Below are positions 33,900 through 41,758 of a stretch of 64,000 nucleotides of DNA, in pieces; positions within the stretch are counted from its first letter, which is position 1; each line of letters starts with the position of its first letter. The notes under the pieces are model-generated. The model did not search any database and was not told the DNA's origin. It saw nothing but the letters and a program-made list of their open reading frames with translations. Origin of the DNA: Enterocloster alcoholdehydrogenati. Lineage in GTDB: Bacteria; Bacillota; Clostridia; Lachnospirales; Lachnospiraceae. Location of the stretch: assembly GCF_013282095.1 (NCBI RefSeq), contig NZ_BLTJ01000001.1, forward strand, positions 310,001-374,000, read 5' to 3'. The translations under genes and the position numbers were made by a program.

Positions 33900-34775
33900 T
33901 CAACAATCTGTCTTTTCTGATTCATGGTCGGATACGGTCTGCTCCAGCACCATCCCCAGTTCCAGCTGACGCATACAGGCCTCCCTGCTGCTGATCATTG
34001 TATAATACCGGGTTGTCTCCACACTGCTGTGTCCCAAAAAGTCCGCCAGACGCACAAGATCATGCTCTTTTTCATAAAAGCTGGTGGCAAATAGATGACG
34101 AAGATTATGCGGAAACACCTTTGATTCTGATATATTGGCGTCCCGGCTCAGACGTTTCATATCCATCCATACATTGCGTCTGTCTACCGGACGGCCTCCT
34201 CTTGTCACAAAAACCGGCCCGGAACAGATCCCTTCCCTGCTGCAGTATGACTGAAGCAGGCTGCAAAGAGCCTCTGTGAGAGGGATCACACGTTCCTTTC
34301 CTTTGGAACGGATCACAGCCGCCCCCCGTTCTACCGCCTCTACCGTTATATGATCCAGCTCGCCGATTCGTATTCCCGTGCTTCCCATAGTCTGTAAAAT
34401 ACAGGCCAGACGGTGTTTCCCATTCTTTGTTGCTGTCCGTATCAGCTCCTCATAATCCTCCCGGTTCAATTCCTTTTGTTCCGAGCGGAAGATCTGCCGC
34501 TGCTGCCTGCAGCTATGCACCTTCATATTTCCGCAGCCGATAAATGTAAGAAACCCATTGACTGCGATCAGCATAGAATTTACACTGCTGATCTTGTATT
34601 TTTCCAGCAGATGTCTTTTGTAGGCAAGGACGATCTCACGATCCGGCTTCCTTCCATCACAGTATTCTGCAAAGCCTTCTGCGTCGTGGGTGTATTTTCG
34701 GATCGTATTTTCGCTTTTTTCCTGATCTTTAAGGTATTCCCCGTACTTCTTTATGTTATGATCCATGCTGTTCAA
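33900..34775 (-). CDS. Tyrosine recombinase (XerC/D-type integrase) directly upstream of flgB
   Basis: About 291 residues. The N-terminal SAM-like core-binding domain (SENTIRKYTHDAEGFAEYCD...) is followed by the catalytic domain with all key residues: Arg in GSTGIRIGEL, Lys in SKGKERVIPL, His-x2-Arg in FPHNLRHLFATS, His in FLGHSSVETTRYY, and the Tyr nucleophile in that last motif. The TTG start is chosen because AAAGGAG lies 9 bases upstream; an ATG three codons earlier touches the ribosome site, and one three codons later is also possible. The gene stands alone, without phage or transposon genes, and no terminator separates it from flgB. Enzymes of this type flip promoters of surface structures in gut Firmicutes; that role here is inferred. 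Confidence 0.93.
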   Translation of the reverse strand: MNSMDHNIKKYGEYLKDQEKSENTIRKYTHDAEGFAEYCDGRKPDREIVLAYKRHLLEKYKISSVNSMLIAVNGFLTFIGCGNMKVHSCRQQRQIFRSEQKELNREDYEELIRTATKNGKHRLACILQTMGSTGIRIGELDHITVEAVERGAAVIRSKGKERVIPLTEALCSLLQSYCSREGICSGPVFVTRGGRPVDRRNVWMDMKRLSRDANISESKVFPHNLRHLFATSFYEKEHDLVRLADFLGHSSVETTRYYTMISSREACMRQLELGMVLEQTVSDHESEKTDC

Positions 34776-34802
34776 TTCTGTCATCTCCTTTGCTGTATAT
34801 TC

Positions 34803-34818
34803 GCCGGCTCCAGCCGGC
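34803..34818 (-). other. GC-rich hairpin before the recombinase ribosome site
   Basis: GCCGGCT and AGCCGGC form a perfect 7-bp stem with a 2-base loop, in the leader of the recombinase mRNA about 15 bases before the AAAGGAG. No U-run follows. It may affect access of ribosomes; no known family recognised. Confidence 0.5.
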
Positions 34819-34914
34819 TTTTGTGCAGGGTTCCCCATCGCTTTTGACCATGACAGAATAAACGCTTTCCAGCGTATCTGCATGATTTCTGCGCGGCTGA
34901 ACCACTGCAGTTTC

Positions 34915-34943
34915 AGTATACGCACTTTTTTACAGCCACGCAA
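34915..34943 (-). promoter_or_regulatory. Sigma-A type promoter of the recombinase gene
   Basis: On the - strand TTGCGT (34943-34938), a 17-base spacer containing TGTAAAAAAG, and TATACT (34920-34915). The leader would be about 130 bases long. A similar ATGTAAAAAAAC stretch occurs upstream of flgB, but there it is followed by the G13 run. Confidence 0.55.
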
Positions 34944-34980
34944 TATGAAGGGGGACGGTAAAGACGGTTTTAATTTTGCC

Positions 34981-35023
34981 CGCAAAAAAAGACCAGGCGT
35001 TCCCTGCCTGATCTTTTTTTGCG
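34981..35023 (-). terminator. Strong intrinsic terminator after lepB
   Basis: On the - strand a stem formed by CGCAAAAAAAGATCAGGC and GCCTGGTCTTTTTTTGCG round a 7-base loop, with a T7 tract inside the arm. It is symmetrical and can act in both directions. It separates lepB from the recombinase transcript. Confidence 0.85.
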
Positions 35024-35057
35024 GCGGTTCCTTCTGTCCGGCCCCGCCTGCGTTTAT

Positions 35058-35639
35058 TTATTTCACAGCTCCAAATCGGGAAATAGGATAATAGCAGAAC
35101 AGCACCTTTGCTATGATCTTATCCTTTTTCACGTATTTATTCTCCCAGAATCTGGCGTCTCTGGAATTGTTTCGATTGTCCCCCAGCATAAAATAACAGC
35201 CTTCCGGCACCGTATAAGGGCCATAAGAACCTTCCATGGGCTCTGCCAGATAGGGCTCATCCAACGGCGTATCCGAGCCGTTGATATAAACCTTTCCATC
35301 CTCAATCATCACGGTTTCTCCCGGAAGCCCGATCACACGCTTTACATAATAGATGGACTCATCATCCGGATAGTGGAAAATCACAATGTCCCCTCTCTGA
35401 GGATCATCCTTTAAATACGCCAGCCTTGAGCCGATCACACGGCTGCGGGACATGATGGTGTTCTCCATGGATCCAGTGGGCACACGGCTGTTGGCAATCA
35501 CAAAATTATTAAGCACAAGGGCGATAACGACCGCTGCAACAATAATCTGGAGCCAGCTGATGATCTCCTTTTTAAGGCTGAAGGGCTGATCTTCCCCCTC
35601 CTTTTTCCTGCGGCTTCTTCCCTGCATCTCTTCTGACAT
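35058..35639 (-). CDS. lepB: Type I signal peptidase
   Basis: 193 residues with a charged N-terminal tail, one membrane helix (SWLQIIVAAVVIALVLNNF) and the catalytic domain. The Ser is in SRVPTGSMENTI and the Lys in YYVKRVIGLPGE; box E is YFMLGDNRNNSRDARFWE. It cuts signal peptides from exported proteins on the outer face of the membrane. It lies 105 bases after proA and has its own strong terminator. Confidence 0.96.
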   Translation of the reverse strand: MSEEMQGRSRRKKEGEDQPFSLKKEIISWLQIIVAAVVIALVLNNFVIANSRVPTGSMENTIMSRSRVIGSRLAYLKDDPQRGDIVIFHYPDDESIYYVKRVIGLPGETVMIEDGKVYINGSDTPLDEPYLAEPMEGSYGPYTVPEGCYFMLGDNRNNSRDARFWENKYVKKDKIIAKVLFCYYPISRFGAVK

Positions 35640-35744
35640 ATCAATTCCTCTTTTTCTCTAAATTTCAGCAAACCCCAAAACATTCCAGCTATGCTGCCTT
35701 CTGCATTACGGATCCCGGTCAGAGTTCTTTCCGTACGGTCAGTC

Positions 35745-36989
35745 CTAACTGCGGATCTGCCCGTCGCCATAGATAATATACTTGGTGGTAGTCAGTTCCT
35801 TTAACCCCATAGGCCCTCTGGCATGGAGCTTCTGGGTACTGATGCCGATCTCAGCTCCGAAACCAAACTCCTCTCCGTCCGTAAACCTGGTAGATGCATT
35901 CACATACACGGCTGCCGCGTCCACCTCATCCAAAAACTTCTGCGCGTTGAAATAATCGGATGTGATAATCGCCTCAGAATGGCCGGTGTTGTATGTATTG
36001 ATGTGCTGAATGGCCTCATCCACAGAGTCTACCAACTTAAGAGACAGGATATAATCCAGATACTCTCTTCCCCAGTCCTCCGGCTCTGCCGCAGCAAAGA
36101 ACGGCTCAATGGCCCTGGCTGCCTCATCTGCCCGTATCTCCACCTGTTTTTCCTCCAGCTTTTTCTTTAACAGCGGAAGAAAATCCGAGGCAATCCTGCG
36201 ATGCACCACCAGAGATTCACAGGCATTGCATACGCCGATGCGCTGCGTCTTTGCGTTGAAAATGATATCCAGAGCCATGTGGAAATCTGCGGATTCATCT
36301 ACGAAAATATGGCAGTTTCCCGTACCTGTCTCGATCATCGGAACCGTACTGTTTTCTACCACAGCCCGGATAAGTCCCGCTCCTCCTCTGGGAATCAGCA
36401 CATCCACATACTGATTCAGCCGCATCAGTTCCCTTGTTGTTTCTCTGCTGGTATCTTCGATCAGCTGCACCGCGTCCTCCGGCAGTCCTGCCCGGATAAG
36501 TCCCCTGCGGATCCAGCGGACAATAGCCTTGTTAGACTCCATCGCATCGCTTCCGCCTTTTAAGATCACAGCGTTTCCCGTTTTAAAGCACAGGCCAAAG
36601 GCATCAGCAGTTACATTGGGCCGGGCCTCATAGATCATGCCGATCACACCCAAAGGCACCCGTTTCTGGCCGATCTTAAGGCCATTGGGGCGCAGTTTCA
36701 TGGAAATGACCTCTCCAACCGGATCCTCCAAAGAGGCTACCTTTAAAAGGCCGTCCGCCATGGACTGGACTCTTGCAGGCGTCAGCTTTAAACGGTCCAG
36801 GAGTCCCTGGCTCATACCGTTTTCTTCTGCCCTTTTGCAGTCCTCTTCATTGGCTGCAAGAATCTCATCCTCGCCCTCAAGCAGGCCTCTGGCCGCCTCC
36901 TCAAGACCCATATTCTTCTCTCTGGATCCCAGACTGTTTAAGTCTCTGGAAACAGCCCTGGCACGGCTGCCGATTTCATTCAATGTCAT
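35745..36989 (-). CDS. proA: Gamma-glutamyl phosphate reductase (proline synthesis)
   Basis: 414 residues. It reduces glutamyl-5-phosphate to the semialdehyde with NADPH, the second step of proline synthesis. Landmarks are [18 protein letters not shown], the catalytic Cys in [14 protein letters not shown], and the C-terminal [20 protein letters not shown]. The ATG starting [11 protein letters not shown] is chosen for its GGAGAGCGAAGG upstream region; residues before it are not family-like. Order is proB, a DUF896 gene, proA. Confidence 0.96.
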   Translation of the reverse strand: MTLNEIGSRARAVSRDLNSLGSREKNMGLEEAARGLLEGEDEILAANEEDCKRAEENGMSQGLLDRLKLTPARVQSMADGLLKVASLEDPVGEVISMKLRPNGLKIGQKRVPLGVIGMIYEARPNVTADAFGLCFKTGNAVILKGGSDAMESNKAIVRWIRRGLIRAGLPEDAVQLIEDTSRETTRELMRLNQYVDVLIPRGGAGLIRAVVENSTVPMIETGTGNCHIFVDESADFHMALDIIFNAKTQRIGVCNACESLVVHRRIASDFLPLLKKKLEEKQVEIRADEAARAIEPFFAAAEPEDWGREYLDYILSLKLVDSVDEAIQHINTYNTGHSEAIITSDYFNAQKFLDEVDAAAVYVNASTRFTDGEEFGFGAEIGISTQKLHARGPMGLKELTTTKYIIYGDGQIRS

Positions 36990-37050
36990 GATCCTTCGCT
37001 CTCCTTTTCCCTCATCTTCCCTGGAACGCACCTAAAGCGCGCTCCGGGCC

Positions 37051-37272
37051 TTACACCTCTTTGATACCGCCGTATTTCTTTCCAAGGTCTGTAATGGATC
37101 CGTCTTTTTCTACGATGGAAATATTGTTCAGATTATTTCTCAGACTGCCTCGGATGGCCGCCAGATATTCCTGGCGCAGGGCTGCCTGCTCCTTTTTCTC
37201 TTCTTCTGTCAGTCCTACAGACTTGGATTTATGGTACAGTTCATTGATCCGGTCGATTTTCTGCGTATCCAC
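37051..37272 (-). CDS. DUF896 (YnzC/UPF0291) family small protein
   Basis: 73 residues with the family pattern: helix-turn-helix RINELYHKSKSVGLTEEEKK and EQAALRQEYLAAIRGSLRNN, then a short tail. The fold is a two-helix hairpin; YnzC/YneA-linked members in Bacillus are cytoplasmic and of unclear function. It lies between proB and proA. No catalytic residues are evident. Confidence 0.9.
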   Translation of the reverse strand: MDTQKIDRINELYHKSKSVGLTEEEKKEQAALRQEYLAAIRGSLRNNLNNISIVEKDGSITDLGKKYGGIKEV

Positions 37273-37291
37273 GTTTGGCTCCTCCTCAGGC

Positions 37292-38155
37292 TTAATATTC
37301 GTTATTCAGATAATGCATCAGGTCGAAATCCAGGTTCGGATGGGCTAAAAACAGCGTTCCCATTTTCGCGCCCGCAATAATGTCCAGCACAGCCTCCACA
37401 TGATCGCCGTTGGCAATGACCATATCCGCGCCGCTGTCTGTGGCGATCCGCGCCGCCGCCAGCTTGGCAGACATACCGCCGGTCCCCACATCACTTCCTG
37501 AAGTGCCTTTCCCCATGGAGAGCAGCTCCTTTGTGATCTCAGGAACCAGGCTGATAAACTCTGCGCCGGGATTCTGTCTGGGATCGTCTGTGTAAAGGCC
37601 GTCAATATCGGAAAGCAGAATCAGAAGATCCGCCCCGATCAGAGCCGCCACAATGGCGGAAAGACGGTCATTGTCTCCAAAGCTGTCTACATAGGGGATC
37701 TCTGAGGTAGAAACCGTATCGTTTTCATTTACAATGGGGATGGCCCCCAGATTCAAAAGCTCCTCAAAGGTATTCTGGGCATTGTAGCGGGAGGCATCAT
37801 TGACCATGGTGTCCTTTGTAAGGAGCACCTGGGCTGCAGTCTGATTATACTCCGCGCACAGCTTCTGATACACCATCATAAGCCTTGCCTGTCCCACTGC
37901 CGCAAACGCCTGCTTCTCAGCCAGGGAATCCGGGCGCTTATGATGCCCCAGAGCCTGTCTGCCTGCGGCAATCGCGCCGGAAGATACAAGCACCACGTCC
38001 TTTCCCTGACCTCTTAAATCACTTAAAATGCGGATCAGCTTTTCTATCTTCATAAGGTTTAGCTCCCCTGTCCCGGCATGAGTCAGAGAGGAGGAACCGA
38101 TCTTGATGACGATTCTTTTTTTGTCTTTCAGATTCAGACGTTCCTGGGATTCCAT
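37292..38155 (-). CDS. proB: Glutamate 5-kinase without PUA domain
   Basis: 287 residues, an amino-acid kinase fold that phosphorylates glutamate in the first step of proline synthesis. Motifs are KRIVIKIGSSSLT, LVSSGAIAAGRQALG, the NENDTVSTSE substrate loop, and GTGGMSAKLAAARIA. The C-terminal RNA-binding-like PUA domain of the 360-residue form is missing, as in many clostridia. The ATG starting MESQERLNL is chosen although AAAGGAG is about 14 bases upstream; residues before it lie in the leader hairpin region. Confidence 0.95.
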   Translation of the reverse strand: MESQERLNLKDKKRIVIKIGSSSLTHAGTGELNLMKIEKLIRILSDLRGQGKDVVLVSSGAIAAGRQALGHHKRPDSLAEKQAFAAVGQARLMMVYQKLCAEYNQTAAQVLLTKDTMVNDASRYNAQNTFEELLNLGAIPIVNENDTVSTSEIPYVDSFGDNDRLSAIVAALIGADLLILLSDIDGLYTDDPRQNPGAEFISLVPEITKELLSMGKGTSGSDVGTGGMSAKLAAARIATDSGADMVIANGDHVEAVLDIIAGAKMGTLFLAHPNLDFDLMHYLNNEY

Positions 38156-38190
38156 GATCTGTTCTGCGTCTCCTTTATATATGTTTTTTC

Positions 38191-38230
38191 GCCGGAAAAG
38201 AAAACGGTTCTCATCGTTTTCTTTTCCGGC
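38191..38230 (-). other. Perfect 16-bp stem-loop in the proB leader
   Basis: Arms of 16 bases (GCCGGAAAAGAAAACG and its complement) enclose an 8-base loop. It begins about 4 bases after the expected transcription start and ends 35 bases before the proB ATG. No U-run follows on the - strand (the next bases are GAAAAAAC), so it is not a standard terminator. It may stabilise the 5' end or regulate translation. Confidence 0.75.
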
Positions 38231-38240
38231 ACTATGGTTT

Positions 38241-38269
38241 ATCTTACACCAAATTTTATGACCCGTCAA
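38241..38269 (-). promoter_or_regulatory. Sigma-A promoter of proB
   Basis: TTGACG (38269-38264), 17-base spacer, TAAGAT (38246-38241) on the - strand. Start of transcription is expected near 38234, immediately before the 16-bp stem-loop. Confidence 0.75.
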
Positions 38270-38306
38270 TTTTTTTCCGGCAGCAAGCTACGACAAACGT
38301 CTGTTT

Positions 38307-39926
38307 TTATCTCAATGGCGCATATCTGCGGATCAATTCTTCCGCCACCTTGATGCCGTCCATGGCCGCAGAGGTGATGCCTCCGGCATATCCGGCTCCC
38401 TCACCGCAGGGGAACAGTCCCCGGACCGAGCTTTCCAGCCCTTCATCTCTGGGAATACGGACCGGAGAGGAGGTGCGGCTCTCGATCCCCGCCAAAATTG
38501 CATCCGTCCGGTCAAAGCCTGGAATCACACCGCCGAACCCTTCCATGGCTTCTATAAAGGAAACCGCAAGCGTTTCCGGAAGAACCTGGCGGAGATTGGC
38601 AAAGGCATACTGTCCCCGAAAGGCAGGCTTTACCTGACCAAAAGCAACTGATTCCCTGTTTGAGAGAAAATCTCCATATAGCTGCACCGGAATTTTCCCC
38701 CGTGCAGCCTGATACGCTTTTTCCTCCAGTTCTCTCTGAAAGCCAATTCCAGCAAGAGGATTTTTCTCATCCACGTCATGAGAAAAATCCTCATGAGTTA
38801 CCGACACAATAATCGCACTGTTGGCATTCTCTCCTGCCCTGTCATTATAACTCATTCCATTGACTGCCAGGCGCCCTGGCTCAGAAGAAGCGTTTACCAC
38901 ATAACCTCCGGGACACATACAGAAGGAATATACGCCTCTTCCTCCCGCAGTCTGTCTTGTGAGCTTATAGCTGGCAGGCCCCAGCTCATGGCACTCTTCC
39001 ATTCCATACTGGCTTGTGTTAATCATAGTCTGGGGATGCTGGATGCGCAGGCCTACTGCAAATGCTTTGGCCTCCATGGCTACCTTTCGGCTGTAAAGCG
39101 TCTGAAAAGTATCCCTGGCGCTGTGCCCCACGGCCAGAACCGCCGCCTCTGCCGGAAGGATCTGGCTGCCATTGACTGTCAAAGCCCTTAAGCGTCCCTC
39201 CCTGATCTCAAAATCCGTCACCTGGCTCAGGAAACGGACCTGGCCTCCTAACGCCTCGATCTCCTTGCGAATGGACTTTACGATCCGGCTTAACACATCC
39301 GTTCCAATATGAGGCTTATTTTTATAGCAGATGGAAGGATCGGCTCCAAATTGGGCAAGAATTCTTAAAACCTCCCTGTTTCTTCCAAAGGTATCTTTTA
39401 CAAGCGTGTTGAGCTTGCCGTCAGAAAAGGTTCCTGCGCCTCCCTCGCCAAACTGGACGTTGGAGGAAGGATCAAGACTTCCGTCCGCCCAGAATCTGGC
39501 TACCCGCTCTGTCCTGGCATCCACATCCTCTCCCCGCTCCAGAAGAATCGGGCAGTAGCCCTTTCTTGCCAGCATAAGGCCGCAGAACAAACCGGCCGGT
39601 CCGGTTCCAATGACAACCGGAGGCGCCGACAGGGATTTTATGCCGCAGTCCGGCAGGCGATACGGCTTATCCTCGCTGATGGAAAGATTTCTGTCCTTTT
39701 TCCTTTTTAAAAGCTTTTCTTCTCTTCTGCGCCCGCCCTCCTTTAAGGCTGCGTCCACAATATAGCTGTAAAAGATCTCCGGCTTTTTTCTGGCATCAAT
39801 GGATTCTTTTACGATCGTTACCTGACGGATCTCCTCCTGAGACACTCCCAGGTTTTTTGCCGTCTTTTCCAACAGCTGCCCGCTTTCATATCCAAGGGGC
39901 AGCTTCAGCTGATTGATCCGTATCAT
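38307..39926 (-). CDS. FAD-dependent oxidoreductase (COG2509 type)
   Basis: 539 residues. After an N-terminal 90-residue domain comes the Rossmann motif PVVIGTGPAGLFCGLMLARKG near residue 100, the family motifs SNVQFGEGGAGTFSDGKLNT and GRGVYSFCMCPGGYVVN, and the C-terminal FAD loop LFPCGEGAGYAGGITSAAMD. These flavoproteins are widespread in clostridia and their substrate is not known. The start follows GGGAGG. It overlaps the upstream flavoprotein stop by 4 bases, so the two form an operon. Confidence 0.9.
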   Translation of the reverse strand: MIRINQLKLPLGYESGQLLEKTAKNLGVSQEEIRQVTIVKESIDARKKPEIFYSYIVDAALKEGGRRREEKLLKRKKDRNLSISEDKPYRLPDCGIKSLSAPPVVIGTGPAGLFCGLMLARKGYCPILLERGEDVDARTERVARFWADGSLDPSSNVQFGEGGAGTFSDGKLNTLVKDTFGRNREVLRILAQFGADPSICYKNKPHIGTDVLSRIVKSIRKEIEALGGQVRFLSQVTDFEIREGRLRALTVNGSQILPAEAAVLAVGHSARDTFQTLYSRKVAMEAKAFAVGLRIQHPQTMINTSQYGMEECHELGPASYKLTRQTAGGRGVYSFCMCPGGYVVNASSEPGRLAVNGMSYNDRAGENANSAIIVSVTHEDFSHDVDEKNPLAGIGFQRELEEKAYQAARGKIPVQLYGDFLSNRESVAFGQVKPAFRGQYAFANLRQVLPETLAVSFIEAMEGFGGVIPGFDRTDAILAGIESRTSSPVRIPRDEGLESSVRGLFPCGEGAGYAGGITSAAMDGIKVAEELIRRYAPLR

Positions 39927-41185
39927 ATGTATCCTCCCTCTTTTTGGGCTGCATTTCCCATTCCTGCGGCGCACCAGCCGGCGATCCGGCCGCTGGACCA
40001 GGCAAACTGGAGATTATACCCCCCGCAGATTCCGTCCACATCCAGAAGCTCTCCGGCCAGATAAAGCCCCGGCCATTTTTTTGATTCCATGGTAGCCGGA
40101 TCTACTTCCCTGGTATCCACGCCGCCGCAGCAGACCTGGGCATTGGCAAAGGGATTGACCGACATAATGATGGCCTCGTAGCCTTTAAGCTGTCCCATGA
40201 TGCGCTCCAGCTGCCGGTTTCCCAGACTGCGGCATACCATGGAAGGTTCCGCACCAGAACGCTTTAAAAGCACCTGGGCCAGCTTGCGGTTGAGCATCCC
40301 GGTAAACAGTTCTCCCACCGGCTTTTCTCCCAGCATCTTTGCCCGCCTTTTTAAGAGCCTGAAGCTTTCTTTTTCCTCCCAGGAAGGCATAAAATCAATA
40401 TATGCTCTGACGTTCTTCCCCTGATCCAGTGCCCTGGCCGCATACCGGCTCACCTGAAAAACGGGAATCCCTGACAGGCCGTAGTCTGTCAGCTGCAGTT
40501 CCCCTCGCTCCTGTGCCGCGCAGACTCCGTCTACCATCAGACGGATCCCAGCGTCGGTACGGATGCCCGCAAGCTGCTTATAAAGATTTCCCTGGCACCG
40601 CAGCTGAACCAGAGCGGGAAGAGGCTTGATCACCCTATGTCCCAGGCCGCCTGCCAGATCGTATCCGCTGCCGTCAGAACCCAAAGCAGGGGCCGCCTTG
40701 CCTCCCGCCGCCAGAATCACAGCATCCATATGGTGCTTTCCCTGATCAGTCACAATGAGAAAGCCGCCCTTTGCCTTCGGCCGGATATTTGATACATGGC
40801 AGGCTAAAAGCACCTTAACCCCCAGCTGCTCTACCCGAAACCGCAGCACATCCAGCACGGAAGCCGCCTGGTCGGAATTGGGATACACATAGCCGCCCCG
40901 ATCCTTGGGAACGACGCCAAGAGCCTTAAAGAAATCCAGTGTGGCTTCTACATCAAAGCCCCCTATGACCCGCATGGGAAAATCGGGCTGGCTGCAGCGG
41001 TAGCAGTCAGGCTCCATCCTGTAATTAGTCAGGTTGCACCTGCCGTTCCCGGTAGAAAGGATTTTCTTTCCCACCCGGTCCATATGTTCTATAAGGGTCA
41101 CGCTGGCTCCGGCCTCTGCCGCTGTAATGGCTGCCATCAAACCGGAGGCTCCCCCTCCTATAATACCGATATTCTTCCTGTCCAT
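39923..41185 (-). CDS. HI0933/YhiN-family flavoprotein
   Basis: 420 residues. The N-terminal FAD motif is IGIIGGGASGLMAAITAAEAG, followed by KKILSTGNGRCNLTNY, a family signature, and the C-terminal CCGGVDTREVDPATMESKK and GYNLQFAWSSGRIAG. Members are annotated as NAD(P)/FAD-dependent or aminoacetone oxidases; the physiological reaction is not settled. The ATG beginning MDRKNIGII is the family start, with AGGAG somewhat far upstream. It is translationally coupled to the following flavoprotein. Confidence 0.9.
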   Translation of the reverse strand: MDRKNIGIIGGGASGLMAAITAAEAGASVTLIEHMDRVGKKILSTGNGRCNLTNYRMEPDCYRCSQPDFPMRVIGGFDVEATLDFFKALGVVPKDRGGYVYPNSDQAASVLDVLRFRVEQLGVKVLLACHVSNIRPKAKGGFLIVTDQGKHHMDAVILAAGGKAAPALGSDGSGYDLAGGLGHRVIKPLPALVQLRCQGNLYKQLAGIRTDAGIRLMVDGVCAAQERGELQLTDYGLSGIPVFQVSRYAARALDQGKNVRAYIDFMPSWEEKESFRLLKRRAKMLGEKPVGELFTGMLNRKLAQVLLKRSGAEPSMVCRSLGNRQLERIMGQLKGYEAIIMSVNPFANAQVCCGGVDTREVDPATMESKKWPGLYLAGELLDVDGICGGYNLQFAWSSGRIAGWCAAGMGNAAQKEGGYI

Positions 41186-41275
41186 GGTATATTTATGTTC
41201 ACTCCTGTTTCTTCTATGGTCGAAATAACTGCCTCCCGCGCCCGCGGGGATAACAGATCCAGGCAAAGCCTGTCC

Positions 41276-41680
41276 TTAACTTGTATAGGATTCCAGATAA
41301 TGATATACGTCCATCATGGTCGGAAACCATATTCCTTCCATTAACCTGACTCTCTCCTGCTCCGGAAAATCCGTCACCGGGATATGGGTATACAGACAGA
41401 TCGTACTCTTATCACTGCAAAATACCAGCAAAAATCCCGCCTCTGACACCAGAAAATACTCTTCCTCCGGCACTCTGGCCACGGTCTGGGCTGCCGGATG
41501 CACCCCGTCCTGGTTTAAAGCCTCTCTGCCTTCCATATCCGGCACCGTCTCACTCTCCAGTATGGTGTTGGGAATCGGCTCCTCCTGGCGGAGCTGATAC
41601 CGGGTGATCCCGTAAACAGCCAGCAGGCAGAGGATCGCCGTGCCTAAAAACAGCAGCGCGTAAATAAACATTCGTTTCAT
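41276..41680 (-). CDS. Membrane-anchored BofC-like protein
   Basis: 134 residues: an N-terminal membrane helix (FIYALLFLGTAILCLLAVYG), a short linker, and a C-terminal domain with EEYFLVSEAGFLLVFCSDKS and a final MDVYHYLESYTS, the pattern of small BofC C-terminal-domain proteins common in Lachnospiraceae. BofC in Bacillus restrains the SpoIVB protease during sporulation. The family call is by eye. The AGGAGG ribosome site lies in a 6-bp hairpin (arms TAACCT and AGGTTA, 41685-41703), which may limit translation. Confidence 0.6.
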   Translation of the reverse strand: MKRMFIYALLFLGTAILCLLAVYGITRYQLRQEEPIPNTILESETVPDMEGREALNQDGVHPAAQTVARVPEEEYFLVSEAGFLLVFCSDKSTICLYTHIPVTDFPEQERVRLMEGIWFPTMMDVYHYLESYTS

Positions 41681-41758
41681 GATCTAACCTCCTGATAAGG
41701 TTAGTATCTGCGCTTTGGCTGACTTTTAAACACGGTCTTTTGCCTGAAACGTCTCACA

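Noticed and set aside
34776-34985. Extension of the recombinase frame 70 codons upstream
   Set aside because: The extension covers the promoter, the hairpin and the leader, has no family similarity, and a good ribosome site marks the later start.
38191-38230. Stem-loop as a terminator of the flavoprotein gene upstream
   Set aside because: The stem follows a promoter and is followed by an A-rich, not T-rich, stretch on the - strand.
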